From assembly GCF_046557615.1 (NCBI RefSeq), contig NZ_JBKIII010000001.1, positions 1-64,000 on the forward strand: DNA of 64,000 nucleotides. Direction: 5' to 3'. A model generated the notes under the pieces. That model was not told the origin of the DNA. It saw only the letters and a program-made list of their open reading frames with translations, and did not search any database. The translations under genes were made by a program, and so were the position numbers. Shown in pieces: positions 1-7,673 of the stretch (position 1 is the first letter of the stretch; every line of letters starts with the position of its first letter). The stretch comes from Haloferax sp046557615 (lineage in GTDB: Archaea; Halobacteriota; Halobacteria; Halobacteriales; Haloferacaceae).

Positions 1-508
1 ATCAGATATCGTCTTACGGCGTACCGCAGGGGCGAAATCCTCATTTCCTTCGGACCTGAGTCGAAGTGATTCGTGGGTATAAACCCATCGAACCTGGTTC
101 GGATTCGGTCCGTGAATCGGGACGCGTTGAATCGCCCCGAAATCGCGTTGTTGTCTTGTGCATTCATTCGAAACGCCCTGTTACACTTAAGGGCGTCGTT
201 TGGTGGGCAGTTCGGGAAGGTGTGTCATCCCGTGATTTGCCCGGACACCCTGAGTGTGTCAGCGCTCGAATTGAAGCCCCCCTGGGGGTCGTCCCCTGGG
301 GCGCTTCTTCACATTACTACCAATGCCGGGGTTACATTTAACGCCGTTGATTTAGTGGCTCTGTGAGAAAAATAGACACGAGGAGTGTCATAACTTCACG
401 CTCGTCAAATTGTATCATCATCTGGTAGTAGTCGAGAAATTATATTTATTCTCGCGCGTGCGCGTAGAGAGGAGAGAAAAAGAAACAGCGTTGACGTTGT
501 TTAAGTTG
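1..508. other. Region without a convincing gene at the window start
   Basis: The overlapping short plus-strand frames at 66-366 show no recognisable domain, no acidic haloarchaeal composition and no good start context. The stretch holds a small perfect hairpin at 74-87 (TGGGT/ACCCA), a strong G+C hairpin at 273-307 and an A+T-rich block at about 435-450 that could be a distal promoter. It is probably the intergenic region between an upstream gene outside the window and tbp. Confidence 0.5.
273..307. repeat. Strong nested G+C hairpin
   Basis: GAAGC pairs with GCTTC. After one mismatch CCCC pairs with GGGG, and after a second mismatch GGGG pairs with CCCC around a five-base loop. Such a compact 35-base hairpin could be the 3' end of an upstream transcript or part of a small RNA. 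No run of T follows, so a classic terminator is not shown. Confidence 0.5.
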
Positions 509-537
509 GTTTATAACGGGTTTTATAAGGACGGAGG
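509..537 (+). promoter_or_regulatory. Proposed tbp promoter and Shine-Dalgarno sequence
   Basis: Two TATA-like blocks, TTTATAAC around 510-517 and TTTTATAAGG at 521-530, lie just upstream of tbp, and a perfect GGAGG lies at 533-537. If the second block is used, the transcript starts near the tbp ATG and is almost leaderless. If the first is used, the mRNA contains GGAGG and the mini-ORF at 546-560. The sequence alone does not decide between them. Confidence 0.4.
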
Positions 538-545
538 TACGAGTC

Positions 546-560
546 ATGTGCGAGCAATGA
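546..560 (+). promoter_or_regulatory. Four-codon leader ORF overlapping the tbp start
   Basis: ATG TGC GAG CAA TGA encodes Met-Cys-Glu-Gln-stop. Its stop overlaps the tbp ATG in an ATGA junction at 557-560. GGAGG at 533-537 is eight bases from this ATG but 19 bases from the tbp ATG, so ribosomes would favour the mini-ORF and reach tbp by reinitiation if the mRNA has this leader. The arrangement is seen directly; the control is inference. Confidence 0.35.
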
Positions 561-1117
561 GTGGGCCGGCAGACTCTATTGAGATCCAGAACGTAGTCGC
601 ATCGACCGGAATCGGTCAAGAGCTCGACCTTGAGGCGCTCGCCGATGACCTTCCTGGTGCGGACTTCAACCCCGACAACTTCCCTGGGCTTGTCTACCGA
701 ACACAAGACCCGAAGGCTGCTGCACTGATTTTCCGCTCGGGGAAAATCGTGTGCACGGGTGCGAAGAGTATCGACGACGTGCACGAAGCACTCGGAATCA
801 TCTTCAACAAGCTCCGTGACTTGAGCATCCCCGTTGACGATGAACCGGAAATCACCGTCCAGAACATCGTTTCCAGCGCGGACTTGGGTCACAACCTGAA
901 CCTGAACGCACTGGCGATTGGCCTCGGCCTCGAAGACGTCGAGTACGAACCAGAGCAGTTCCCAGGTCTCGTCTACCGGATGGACGAGCCAAAGGTCGTC
1001 ATTCTCCTCTTCGGGTCCGGTAAAATCGTCATCACGGGCGGGAAGCAGACCGACGACGCAGAGACCGCTGTCGAGGAAATCGTCGAGCGCATCGATGCGC
1101 TTGGCCTCCTCGGCTAA
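557..1117 (+). CDS. tbp: TATA-box-binding protein
   Basis: This general transcription factor binds the TATA box and recruits TFB and RNA polymerase. The 186 residues form the expected two direct repeats: QNVVAST begins the first half and QNIVSSA the second, and each half contains FPGLVYR followed by an FRSGKIV or FGSGKIV strand. The length matches the archaeal family. I chose MSGPAD as the start because the frame upstream has no conserved content and 186 residues is the usual size. The protein is strongly acidic. It lies about 2 kb from a chromosomal origin, and a FilR1-type regulator follows about 90 bases downstream on the same strand. Confidence 0.97.
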   Translation: MSGPADSIEIQNVVASTGIGQELDLEALADDLPGADFNPDNFPGLVYRTQDPKAAALIFRSGKIVCTGAKSIDDVHEALGIIFNKLRDLSIPVDDEPEITVQNIVSSADLGHNLNLNALAIGLGLEDVEYEPEQFPGLVYRMDEPKVVILLFGSGKIVITGGKQTDDAETAVEEIVERIDALGLLG

Positions 1118-1206
1118 CGCGGTAACACAGACTCACTTCTTCGCGAGATACTCCTGGAAGCCGCAGGTCCACAAGCGTCAAATGTCGCACAGCCCACTAA
1201 TTATCT

Positions 1207-1995
1207 ATGGACGCTCGGGATGATATCGCCTTTCTCGTCGGTTCGGAGAGTCGAGAAGCGATACTAGACGCGCTCGCAACAGAGCCACGACGTCCCACGG
1301 AGCTTGCGAAAATATGTGACTGCGCCCGTGAGACTGCACAGCGAACTCTCGCCGGATTTTGTGACCGTAACTGGGTCGAAAAGCACGCTGGAAAGTATCA
1401 GTTGACCCCTGGTGGGCGGATGGTCCACGAGAAGTATGGCGCTCTCGTCGATACGGTCACACAGGTAGACAAGGCGAGCGAGTTCTTGACCAATGCGACG
1501 GGGCAAATTGCAACTGTTCCCTCAGACGTACTCGAACAAATGACCATCACGACTGCCATAGGTGTGGACCCACACGCACCACTCAATCGGTATCTGACCG
1601 TACTTGGCGACGAACCAGTCGAGGACTTTCGCGGAGTCAGCCCCATCGTGAGCCGAGTATTCAACGAGGCCGCAGAGCGGGTCGTCGGCCCGGGGACGCA
1701 GATGGAACTTATCATCGATAGCGAAGTCCTCCAGCGCTCTATCGCGTCCTATCCCGATGCACTGACACGCGCACACGAACTCAAACAGTTCTCACTCCGC
1801 ATCAGCGAAGAGCCAATTGACTTCGGACTTCTCCTCGTCGATGGACACGCACTCGTCGCCGCATACGACGATGACGACAACATGGTCGCACTCATCGACG
1901 GTGACGACTCTGCGGTCCTCGAGTGGGCACAGTCAGTATACGACTCACTGCGTGCAAACTCGACTGCAATCGAACCGCTCGGGCCGAGTGCGTAG
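1207..1995 (+). CDS. Winged-helix transcriptional regulator, FilR1 type
   Basis: The 262-residue protein begins with a winged helix-turn-helix (about residues 8-75; SREAILDAL, PTELAKIC, then RETAQRTL as recognition helix) followed by an alpha/beta C-terminal region like the FilR1/DUF1724 domain of archaeal regulators. It is probably a cytoplasmic DNA-binding repressor or activator. Its target cannot be read from the sequence; conserved placement beside tbp and an origin would suggest a housekeeping role. The ATG follows an A+T-rich block (CTAATTATCT) too close to be a normal TATA box. A 10-bp inverted repeat at 2024-2050 lies just past the stop. Confidence 0.75.
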   Translation: MDARDDIAFLVGSESREAILDALATEPRRPTELAKICDCARETAQRTLAGFCDRNWVEKHAGKYQLTPGGRMVHEKYGALVDTVTQVDKASEFLTNATGQIATVPSDVLEQMTITTAIGVDPHAPLNRYLTVLGDEPVEDFRGVSPIVSRVFNEAAERVVGPGTQMELIIDSEVLQRSIASYPDALTRAHELKQFSLRISEEPIDFGLLLVDGHALVAAYDDDDNMVALIDGDDSAVLEWAQSVYDSLRANSTAIEPLGPSA

Positions 1996-2023
1996 TCGGC
2001 TCTCTGATTCACTCGTGTTTCCA

Positions 2024-2050
2024 CACGTGTGACGACCCCAGTCACACGTG
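2024..2050. terminator. Perfect 10-bp inverted repeat between convergent genes
   Basis: CACGTGTGAC and GTCACACGTG are perfect inverse copies separated by seven bases. The repeat sits 29 bases after the regulator stop and about 140 bases from the orc1 stop, where the two transcripts converge. A bidirectional termination or RNA-stability hairpin is the simplest reading. Each arm contains a CACGTG palindrome, so a protein-binding site is also possible. Confidence 0.5.
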
Positions 2051-2191
2051 ATAATTACAATCACACGATGCAGTAATAAAGTATAAGTAATCACTATTCT
2101 GAGAGATACGTGCAGCGATGCAGTAGCCTGAGCCGCACTTACTCCCGCAACTTCGGCCCTCCATACGCCCTCCCGTGGTTCGGGCTACGTT

Positions 2192-3397
2192 TTAGGCGTC
2201 TACGCTCTCGGTGAGGACGTCCTTTACTACGTCTGGGTCTTCGAGCAGCTGGTGTTTCGTATAGCTTCCTTCAGCACTCCCACCGCTGTGTTTCGACTGT
2301 TCGATGATGTCGAGAAACGCGTGTTCTTTCAGGAGGTCGCGGACGCGACGGAGCGACAAGCTATCTGAGCCCTGCTGTCGGCAGATGTTTTCGTAGACCT
2401 CGTACACTCGACTCGTCCGGAAACCGTCCTGCTGTTGGTTCGAGAGTGAGAGAATCGCGAGTGCCTGCAAGACGTATCGAGAGTGAGGGGTTGACCCGCG
2501 AATGAGTTCTCGGAAACGGTCGGTCTCGGCGCGCTGTCGGGCTTGCGTGACGAAGTTCTCTTTGACGGTCGCCGCCCCCATCGACTGTGCAATTTCACCG
2601 GCGTATCGAAGGATATCGATCGCCTTGCGTGCATCACCGTGTTCCCGAGCAGCGAGTGCCGCGGCCCGCGGAATCGTCGATGGGTCGAGAACACCCTCAC
2701 GGAAGGCGTCGCTGCGGGCGTCCATGATATCTCGAAGTTGATTGGCATCGTATGGCGGGAAGACGAACTCCCGTTCACAGAGACTCGATTTGACGCGCTC
2801 GTCCATGCGGTCTTTGTACTGAATCTTGTTACTGATGCCGATAACGCCGAGTTTGCACCCAGATATTTTCCCGGCCTCGCCCGCACGAGACAACTGCATC
2901 AGGATGTCGTCGTCGCTCAGTTTGTCGATTTCGTCGAGGATGATGAGAACGACGTCGTAGAGGGCGTCGAGGATTCTCCAGAGTCGCTTGTAGTATGTCG
3001 AAGTCGAGAGACCCTTGTCGGGAACTTTGATGCTCGTCACGTCCACGTCGTTCACACTGTCGGCAATCGTCTGGACTGCCTGCGTTTCGGTCGTGTCCTG
3101 CGCACAGTCCACGTAGGCAAAGGTTGCCTTGACGCCTTCTTCCTCCGCGGTATCGACGAGTCGTTGTGAGACGTACTTTGCACACAGCGACTTGCCCGTC
3201 CCCGTCTTCCCGTAGATGAGGACGTTGCTCGGGCTCTGTCCGAAGATTGCGGGGTTGACCGCTGTCGCGAGATTCGCTATTTCGTCATCACGACCGACAA
3301 TTCGACCTTCCCCCGGGAGATGGTTGATCTCCAGCAACTCCTTGTTGGCGAAGATGGGATCCTCCCGAGTGAAGAGGTCGTCGCTGGCGTTAGGCAT
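2192..3397 (-). CDS. Orc1/Cdc6 family replication initiator
   Basis: This AAA+ protein binds origin recognition boxes and loads MCM helicase. The 401 residues show the AAA+ N-terminal region with GRDDEIANL, Walker A GKTGTGKS (about residue 64), Walker B LIILDEIDKL (about residue 153), a sensor region with GVIGISN, and a C-terminal winged helix (about residues 310-395). The size is typical. The gene reads away from the adjacent ORB array, and one reversed ORB ends only eight bases before the ATG, so the product probably represses its own transcription while marking the origin. Haloarchaea carry many orc paralogues, so I give no number. Confidence 0.96.
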   Translation of the reverse strand: MPNASDDLFTREDPIFANKELLEINHLPGEGRIVGRDDEIANLATAVNPAIFGQSPSNVLIYGKTGTGKSLCAKYVSQRLVDTAEEEGVKATFAYVDCAQDTTETQAVQTIADSVNDVDVTSIKVPDKGLSTSTYYKRLWRILDALYDVVLIILDEIDKLSDDDILMQLSRAGEAGKISGCKLGVIGISNKIQYKDRMDERVKSSLCEREFVFPPYDANQLRDIMDARSDAFREGVLDPSTIPRAAALAAREHGDARKAIDILRYAGEIAQSMGAATVKENFVTQARQRAETDRFRELIRGSTPHSRYVLQALAILSLSNQQQDGFRTSRVYEVYENICRQQGSDSLSLRRVRDLLKEHAFLDIIEQSKHSGGSAEGSYTKHQLLEDPDVVKDVLTESVDA

Positions 3398-3404
3398 GTT
3401 CGCA

Positions 3405-3426
3405 ACACACCACGTTTCCGGTGAAA
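3405..3426 (-). repeat. ORB copy 1, reversed, next to the orc1 start
   Basis: ACACACCACGTTTCCGGTGAAA is the reverse complement of the origin consensus. It ends eight bases before the orc1 ATG, so bound Orc1 would cover the start or promoter of its own gene. Confidence 0.9.
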
Positions 3427-3452
3427 GGGCTTACCATTCGACGCAGCGCGCG

Positions 3453-3473
3453 CACACCACATTTCCGATGAAA
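3453..3473 (-). repeat. ORB copy 2, reversed
   Basis: CACACCACATTTCCGATGAAA is the second reversed copy, with ATTTCC in place of GTTTCC. Spacing from copy 1 is about 48 bases, near four to five helical turns. Confidence 0.85.
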
Positions 3474-3517
3474 CGGTCCGAACCTCCGTTTCCTGTGCAT
3501 ACGAAATGGGGGTTCTA

Positions 3518-3540
3518 GTTCACCGGAAACGAGGTGTGAG
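3518..3540 (+). repeat. ORB copy 3, forward
   Basis: GTTCACCGGAAACGAGGTGT is followed by GAG. It is the first forward copy and, with the two reversed copies, brackets the orc1 side of the A+T-rich zone. Confidence 0.88.
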
Positions 3541-3802
3541 GGTAGCAGATATTCCAGCAACTACCTGAAACACCTCTATTTAGCCGTTTCAGAAACAATC
3601 CGTCAAATCTCGTCGCTCAGAATCTAGAACGGTACTTCTCGCCAGCAACACACCAAACACGAGATACGAATCACGCCGCGTCTGTAGCATTCTCGATGCT
3701 ACTCTCGTACTCGCAGGATCAACGGTGAACAGTAAATCGACCGATATCAGGGATTTCAGGTGCTGAAAATCGAACCTCCGCATCAAGTCGAACACTGCTT
3801 GA

Positions 3803-3880
3803 GTGTCAAGCAGTATCTTGTTTGCGAGTGTATCAATGGACGTTTACACAAATAAACTATTTAACCGTTCCTATACAGTG
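3803..3880. other. Candidate DNA-unwinding element
   Basis: This block is A+T-rich, with TTTACACAAATAAACTATTTA at its centre, and lies between the inverted ORB groups. Helix opening at A+T-rich DNA between oppositely oriented ORBs is typical of haloarchaeal origins. The exact opening site cannot be told from sequence. Confidence 0.55.
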
Positions 3881-4020
3881 AGTGAACTGACCGGGTGGTC
3901 GTCCTCGACACCCCGAGTTCTCGTTTCTTGGGTAGTCGCCCCAGTTACGAGTTTTCACCCTCACACCTCCTCTCTTCACTCCCTGAGATAAACCGGGGAT
4001 ATGGGTCTTCTATCGCATCA

Positions 4021-4043
4021 TTTCACCGGAAACGTGGTGTCTC
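4021..4043 (+). repeat. ORB copy 4, forward
   Basis: TTTCACCGGAAACGTGGTGT is followed by CTC. It is the best consensus copy and opens the distal forward group. Confidence 0.9.
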
Positions 4044-4149
4044 TAATATAAGTGTCTCGATTCGAGAAGTCAGTCGTGATGGTGGGCCGTTTATTCAGTC
4101 CAGATACCACGAAATATCCACTTAGGGACCGTCATGCTTCCATTTCCTA

Positions 4150-4172
4150 TTTCACCGGAAACACGGTGTGTC
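4150..4172 (+). repeat. ORB copy 5, forward
   Basis: TTTCACCGGAAACACGGTGT is followed by GTC. It uses the CACGG variant of the central G-rich part. Confidence 0.88.
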
Positions 4173-4208
4173 TGTGAGCGGTGAATCCCTGTCGCCGCCA
4201 GCTAATCT

Positions 4209-4226
4209 CACCTCGTTTCCGATAGC
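4209..4226 (-). repeat. Degenerate reversed ORB half
   Basis: TCACCTCGTTTCCGATAG keeps the CGTTTCCG core and the adjacent CACC in reverse orientation but lacks the outer bases. It may be a weak or decayed site. Confidence 0.45.
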
Positions 4227-4245
4227 CCTGTTACCATCGCACCGT

Positions 4246-4268
4246 TTCACCGGAAACACGGTGTCTGT
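4246..4268 (+). repeat. ORB copy 6, forward
   Basis: TTTCACCGGAAACACGGTGT is followed by CTG and is nearly identical to copy 5, about 96 bases upstream. Confidence 0.88.
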
Positions 4269-4510
4269 CAGCGGTGCAACGTACATCCGATAATTCTGCA
4301 GTGGGTCGGTCCCTCGAAACAGAATCAACCGAGACAGCCACAACACCACAGATCAGTGACAACGAGCTACAAAACCGACCAAACTTCGAGCCACCACGAG
4401 TACTCTGCAAACCTCTCTGAACACCCCTCGTCCCCGAATTGAGCCACGCCAAAGACGCACGCACACGCACGCCCATACGATGCTTTTCGACTGTGCTGTC
4501 CTGAGTACGG

Positions 4511-4533
4511 ATTCATCGGAAACACGGTGTCTC
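4511..4533 (+). repeat. ORB copy 7, forward
   Basis: ATTCATCGGAAACACGGTGT is followed by CTC. The CATCGG variant matches reversed copy 2. Confidence 0.85.
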
Positions 4534-4580
4534 TCCGTCTCTTGACTCTCAATTCATGTCTCTTCGGAGTCGAGGTTGTC

Positions 4581-4603
4581 ACTCACCGGAAACGAGGTGT
4601 GGT
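4581..4603 (+). repeat. ORB copy 8, forward
   Basis: ACTCACCGGAAACGAGGTGT is followed by GGT and is close to copy 3. Confidence 0.87.
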
Positions 4604-4681
4604 AGACTCCAACTTCCTTGCCGGTGAGCAACTACTGGTGTTCCACGTTCCCCACGGCAAACCGTCGTAGTATACACTTGT

Positions 4682-4704
4682 TATTCATCGGAAACGTGGT
4701 GTGT
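4682..4704 (+). repeat. ORB copy 9, forward, outermost
   Basis: TATTCATCGGAAACGTGGTG is followed by TGT. It is the last copy before the small gene at 4870. Confidence 0.87.
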
Positions 4705-4869
4705 GCCTACCACTCGCAACGACGCTAACAGCCTCTTGATTTTTTGCGTTTCTCTGTCGCGTTTCACCCTTGTTATCCTCGTAGTTCGAACCTCACAGAA
4801 TGCGATACTGTCCCGTGTTCGCGCCTGTCCCCGTCAATGCAATTACCCTTGGGCACCAATTGAGTAAGT

Positions 4870-5358
4870 ATGCGTTCACTCGGTCGTGCGTGGCAGCGCG
4901 TCCGCCGGGCAGTCAGCCTTAGTGGGAACTCTCCCGGCAACTTGACTTGGTCCCTCGAGTGGTCTCGAAAGACAGAGACCCGATGGCGTGCCACCGACGA
5001 AATCGTCGATTGCTTTCGGTTCGCCGACGGCTACGTGACTACCGTTCGGTATCCCTCGCGTGAGGTCACGTGGCAGTTGACCCCGGGGTATGTCCCCCTC
5101 GCAAGTGCGCTATTGATGGCCCGCCTCTACGTCGAGTACGGACTGACACCACAGACTGACCCCGATGGTCGGCCCTTCATCGGACAGTCTGAACGTGGGC
5201 CAGTACAGGTATTCGAAGAGATTCCTCCAGAGGAAGTCGAGTACGTCTATCTCGATGGAATCCGCACCCTCGAAGAATTTCCCGAGTTCGTCACGGTAGA
5301 CGAGAACCTCGAAACCATCTTCGACCGGATGATTCCTGCTCGTTCTCCCACGTCGTAA
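4870..5358 (+). CDS. Uncharacterised acidic protein beside the origin
   Basis: I do not recognise a named domain in these 162 residues. The N-terminus is basic (RSLGRAWQRVRRAV) and the rest acidic, with predicted beta strands (WSLEWSRKTETRW, CFRFADGYVTTVRY) and a C-terminus rich in Glu and Pro (EEIPPEEVEYVYLDG). It has no signal peptide or membrane segment. It sits between the outermost ORB and the Rad25-like helicase, with 84 bases to the helicase, so co-transcription is plausible. A role in replication or repair is suggested only by position. Confidence 0.7.
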   Translation: MRSLGRAWQRVRRAVSLSGNSPGNLTWSLEWSRKTETRWRATDEIVDCFRFADGYVTTVRYPSREVTWQLTPGYVPLASALLMARLYVEYGLTPQTDPDGRPFIGQSERGPVQVFEEIPPEEVEYVYLDGIRTLEEFPEFVTVDENLETIFDRMIPARSPTS

Positions 5359-5442
5359 TCGACGAGAGCGCCAGTCTCTCGTACTCGTCGAAACCTGTAC
5401 CGTGTCGCAAGCCGTTTCCTCCTCGCGTCCATACTCCGTGTG

Positions 5443-7452
5443 ATGACCGCCGAGGACGAGGACCCGTCAGAGGTTCCAGACGACCGAGAGCCATCGACCG
5501 ACGAAGACGTTCTCGACCGCCTTGCAGACGTGACAGACGTGTCCTCACCAGACGGAGATTCGGCACTGAACGCGCCCTCGACACTATCTGCTGATACCGA
5601 ATCCGAACCCGAGGGTGTCACACTCGACTCGTTCTACGATGCGCTCGAAGCGGAGGGTCGTCCGGTCGTGACCGCACAGCAGGTCGCTCGCCGACTCGAT
5701 GTGACACAGGACACGGCGGTTGCCGACCTCGACATCCTTGCCGAGGCCGGACGCATCCAGAAAGTCAACGTCGAGACCGACCCAATCGTTTGGTTCCCAA
5801 CAGAGTGGGGAAACCTCGCGGCACGCGAGCGCGTGATTCTCTTCCCAAAGCGCCGCGAACTCGTCGTCGACCAACCGACGCAGTACACCCGCGCGCGTCT
5901 CTCGCAGTTCGCCCACCTCGTCGATACCACGGGTGACCGGGAAGGTCGCGGTCGGGGCTATCTGTACCGAATCCGCCAAGAAGACGTGTGGCAAGCGCCC
6001 TTCGACGACGTTGCCCAACTCATCGCACTCCTTCGGTCTGTCGTTCCCGAACGGTCGCCTCACCTCGAAGCGTGGATCGAAGACCAGTGGAAGCGCGCAC
6101 ACCAGTTCCGTCTCTACACCCACGAGGAGGGTTACACCGTTCTCGAAGCCGCGACAGAGAGCCTCATGGGAAACGTCGCCCTCCAGAAACTCGACGAAGA
6201 GCAGGTGTACGCGCCCATCTCAGACACGGAGGCGTGGATTCGAGACGAGGAAGTTGCGGCCGTCAAGCGCATCCTCTACGACGCGGGCTACCCCGTCGAA
6301 GACGACCGTGACCTCGAAATCGGTGAAGAACTCGACGTCGAACTCAACGTCGAACTTCGGGAGTACCAACAAGACTGGGTCGACCGATTCCTCGAACAGC
6401 GGTCTGGCGTCCTCGTCGGCCCGCCGGGTGCTGGCAAGACAATCGCTGGTATCGGTGCGCTCGCGGCCGTCGGCGGTGAGACTCTCATCTTAGTTCCGAG
6501 TCGGGAACTCGCCCATCAGTGGCGTGGCGAACTCCTCACCCACACCGACCTCGACCCCGACCAAATCGGCGAGTACCACGGCGGCACGAAAGAAATTCGG
6601 CCAGTCACCATCGCCACGTACCAAACCGCCGGGATGGACCGCCATCGCTCGCTGTTCGACTCGCGTAAGTGGGGGCTCATCATCTACGACGAGGCCCACC
6701 ACATCCCGAGTCGGGTGTTCCAGCGCAGCGCCGACCTTCAGTCCAAACACCGTCTCGGTCTCTCTGCGACGCCCATCCGTGAGGACGACAAGGAAGCCGA
6801 GATTTTCACGCTCATCGGCCAACCCATCGGGACCGATTGGACCCAACTCTTCGATGCGGGCTACGTCCAAGAACCCGAAGTGGAGATTCGATACGTTGGC
6901 TGGGAAGACGACTTCGCCCGCAACGAGTGGTCCGCGAGCGACGGCCGCGAGCGCCACATGCTCGCCGCGATGAACCCCGCTAAAATCGATGCTGCACGAC
7001 GCCTCCGCGCCAAGCACCCAGATTCGAAGACGCTCATCTTCGTCGATTACCTCGACCAGGGTAACGAACTCGCCGAGGCACTCGAGGTTCCATTCATCAG
7101 CGGAGAGACTCGACACGCCCGCCGTGAGGCCTACTTCGAGGCGTTCCGAACTGGCGACCTCGATACGCTCATCATCTCCCGTATCGGCGACGAAGGAATC
7201 GACCTCCCGAACGCCGAACTCGCAATCGTCGCCTCCGGTCTCGGTGGGTCGCGTCGCCAGGGCTCTCAGCGTGCCGGTCGAACCATGCGCCCTGCCGGGA
7301 GCGCCCTCGTCTACGTACTCGCCTCCCGCGGTACGAGCGAGGAAGATTTCGCCCAGCGACAGATGCAACACCTCGCCGGAAAGGGCATTCGTGTCCGTGA
7401 GACGAGTCACGAAGCACCCGAATCGGACAGTATCGAAGACGACCCCGAGTAA
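5443..7452 (+). CDS. XPB/Rad25-family DNA repair helicase
   Basis: This superfamily 2 helicase probably acts in nucleotide excision repair or transcription-linked DNA opening. The 669 residues have an acidic disordered N-terminus, a winged-helix segment (about 65-110; VTAQQVARRLDVTQD), then the motor with Walker A GPPGAGKT (about 325), DEAH in LIIYDEAHHIP (about 412), SATP (about 440) and motif VI QRAGRTMRP (about 610). It is longer than a minimal archaeal XPB because of the N-terminal extension. An in-frame GTG three bases upstream (5440) is an alternative start; I prefer the ATG. The gene lies next to the origin and is followed by tRNA-Tyr. A T-rich stretch just past the stop may terminate it. 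Confidence 0.9.
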   Translation: MTAEDEDPSEVPDDREPSTDEDVLDRLADVTDVSSPDGDSALNAPSTLSADTESEPEGVTLDSFYDALEAEGRPVVTAQQVARRLDVTQDTAVADLDILAEAGRIQKVNVETDPIVWFPTEWGNLAARERVILFPKRRELVVDQPTQYTRARLSQFAHLVDTTGDREGRGRGYLYRIRQEDVWQAPFDDVAQLIALLRSVVPERSPHLEAWIEDQWKRAHQFRLYTHEEGYTVLEAATESLMGNVALQKLDEEQVYAPISDTEAWIRDEEVAAVKRILYDAGYPVEDDRDLEIGEELDVELNVELREYQQDWVDRFLEQRSGVLVGPPGAGKTIAGIGALAAVGGETLILVPSRELAHQWRGELLTHTDLDPDQIGEYHGGTKEIRPVTIATYQTAGMDRHRSLFDSRKWGLIIYDEAHHIPSRVFQRSADLQSKHRLGLSATPIREDDKEAEIFTLIGQPIGTDWTQLFDAGYVQEPEVEIRYVGWEDDFARNEWSASDGRERHMLAAMNPAKIDAARRLRAKHPDSKTLIFVDYLDQGNELAEALEVPFISGETRHARREAYFEAFRTGDLDTLIISRIGDEGIDLPNAELAIVASGLGGSRRQGSQRAGRTMRPAGSALVYVLASRGTSEEDFAQRQMQHLAGKGIRVRETSHEAPESDSIEDDPE

Positions 7453-7490
7453 TCTGGGTCGCTCTTTTTCAGGTTACAATCGCCCGACTG

Positions 7491-7525
7491 CCACGGTGAA
7501 TGAGAATTCTTAAGTCTCACCGTGG
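7491..7525. promoter_or_regulatory. Inverted repeat enclosing the tRNA-Tyr box A
   Basis: CCACGGTGA (7491-7499) and TCACCGTGG (7517-7525) are perfect inverse copies. The loop contains TTCTTAAG at 7507-7514, about 31 bases before the tRNA, the position expected for its box A. The repeat could terminate the helicase transcript or be an operator over the tRNA promoter. Confidence 0.5.
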
Positions 7526-7541
7526 ATTCAGAATATCTTGC

Positions 7542-7615
7542 CCGCTCTTAGCTCAGCCTGGCAGAGCAGCCGACTGTAGATCGGCTTGTCCCCCGTTCAA
7601 ATCGGGGAGAGCGGA
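7542..7615 (+). tRNA. tRNA-Tyr (GTA)
   Basis: The acceptor stem CCGCTCT pairs perfectly with AGAGCGG, followed by discriminator A. The D arm contains GCTCAGCCTGGCAGAGC, the anticodon stem-loop is GCCGA-CTGTAGA-TCGGC with anticodon GTA, and the T arm is CCCCGTTCAAATCGGGG. No intron is seen and CCA is not encoded. A box A-like sequence lies about 31 bases upstream. Confidence 0.97.
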
Positions 7616-7621
7616 CTGAAT

Positions 7622-7656
7622 TTCAACACCCGCGAGCGACAGTGAGCGGTGTTGAA
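7622..7656. repeat. Hairpin directly after tRNA-Tyr
   Basis: TTCAACACC (7622-7630) and GGTGTTGAA (7648-7656) are perfect inverse copies extended by CGC/GCG with one bulged base. The loop has the GAGCGACAGTGAGCG type of sequence. It may process or terminate the tRNA transcript. Confidence 0.5.
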
Positions 7657-7673
7657 TTTGAAGGACTTCTCGA

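Larger units (their letters stand above)
3398..4710. other. Chromosomal replication origin (oriC)
   Basis: This 1.3-kb gene-free region next to orc1/cdc6 holds nine clear and one degenerate copy of an ORB-like repeat, consensus TTTCACCGGAAACGNGGTGT. Two reversed copies lie on the orc1 side. One plus-oriented copy is at 3518 and six more, with the degenerate reversed copy among them, lie between 4021 and 4704. Reversed and forward ORB groups flanking an A+T-rich unwinding element are the established layout of archaeal origins. The short frames inside show no protein features. Confidence 0.93.

Noticed and set aside
66..366. Two overlapping short plus-strand frames at the window start
   Set aside because: No conserved features, starts or acidic composition; a G+C hairpin lies inside.
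3405..4704. Spaced short repeats that might suggest a CRISPR array
   Set aside because: Spacing is irregular, copies occur in both orientations and match the ORB consensus beside orc1; no cas genes are present.
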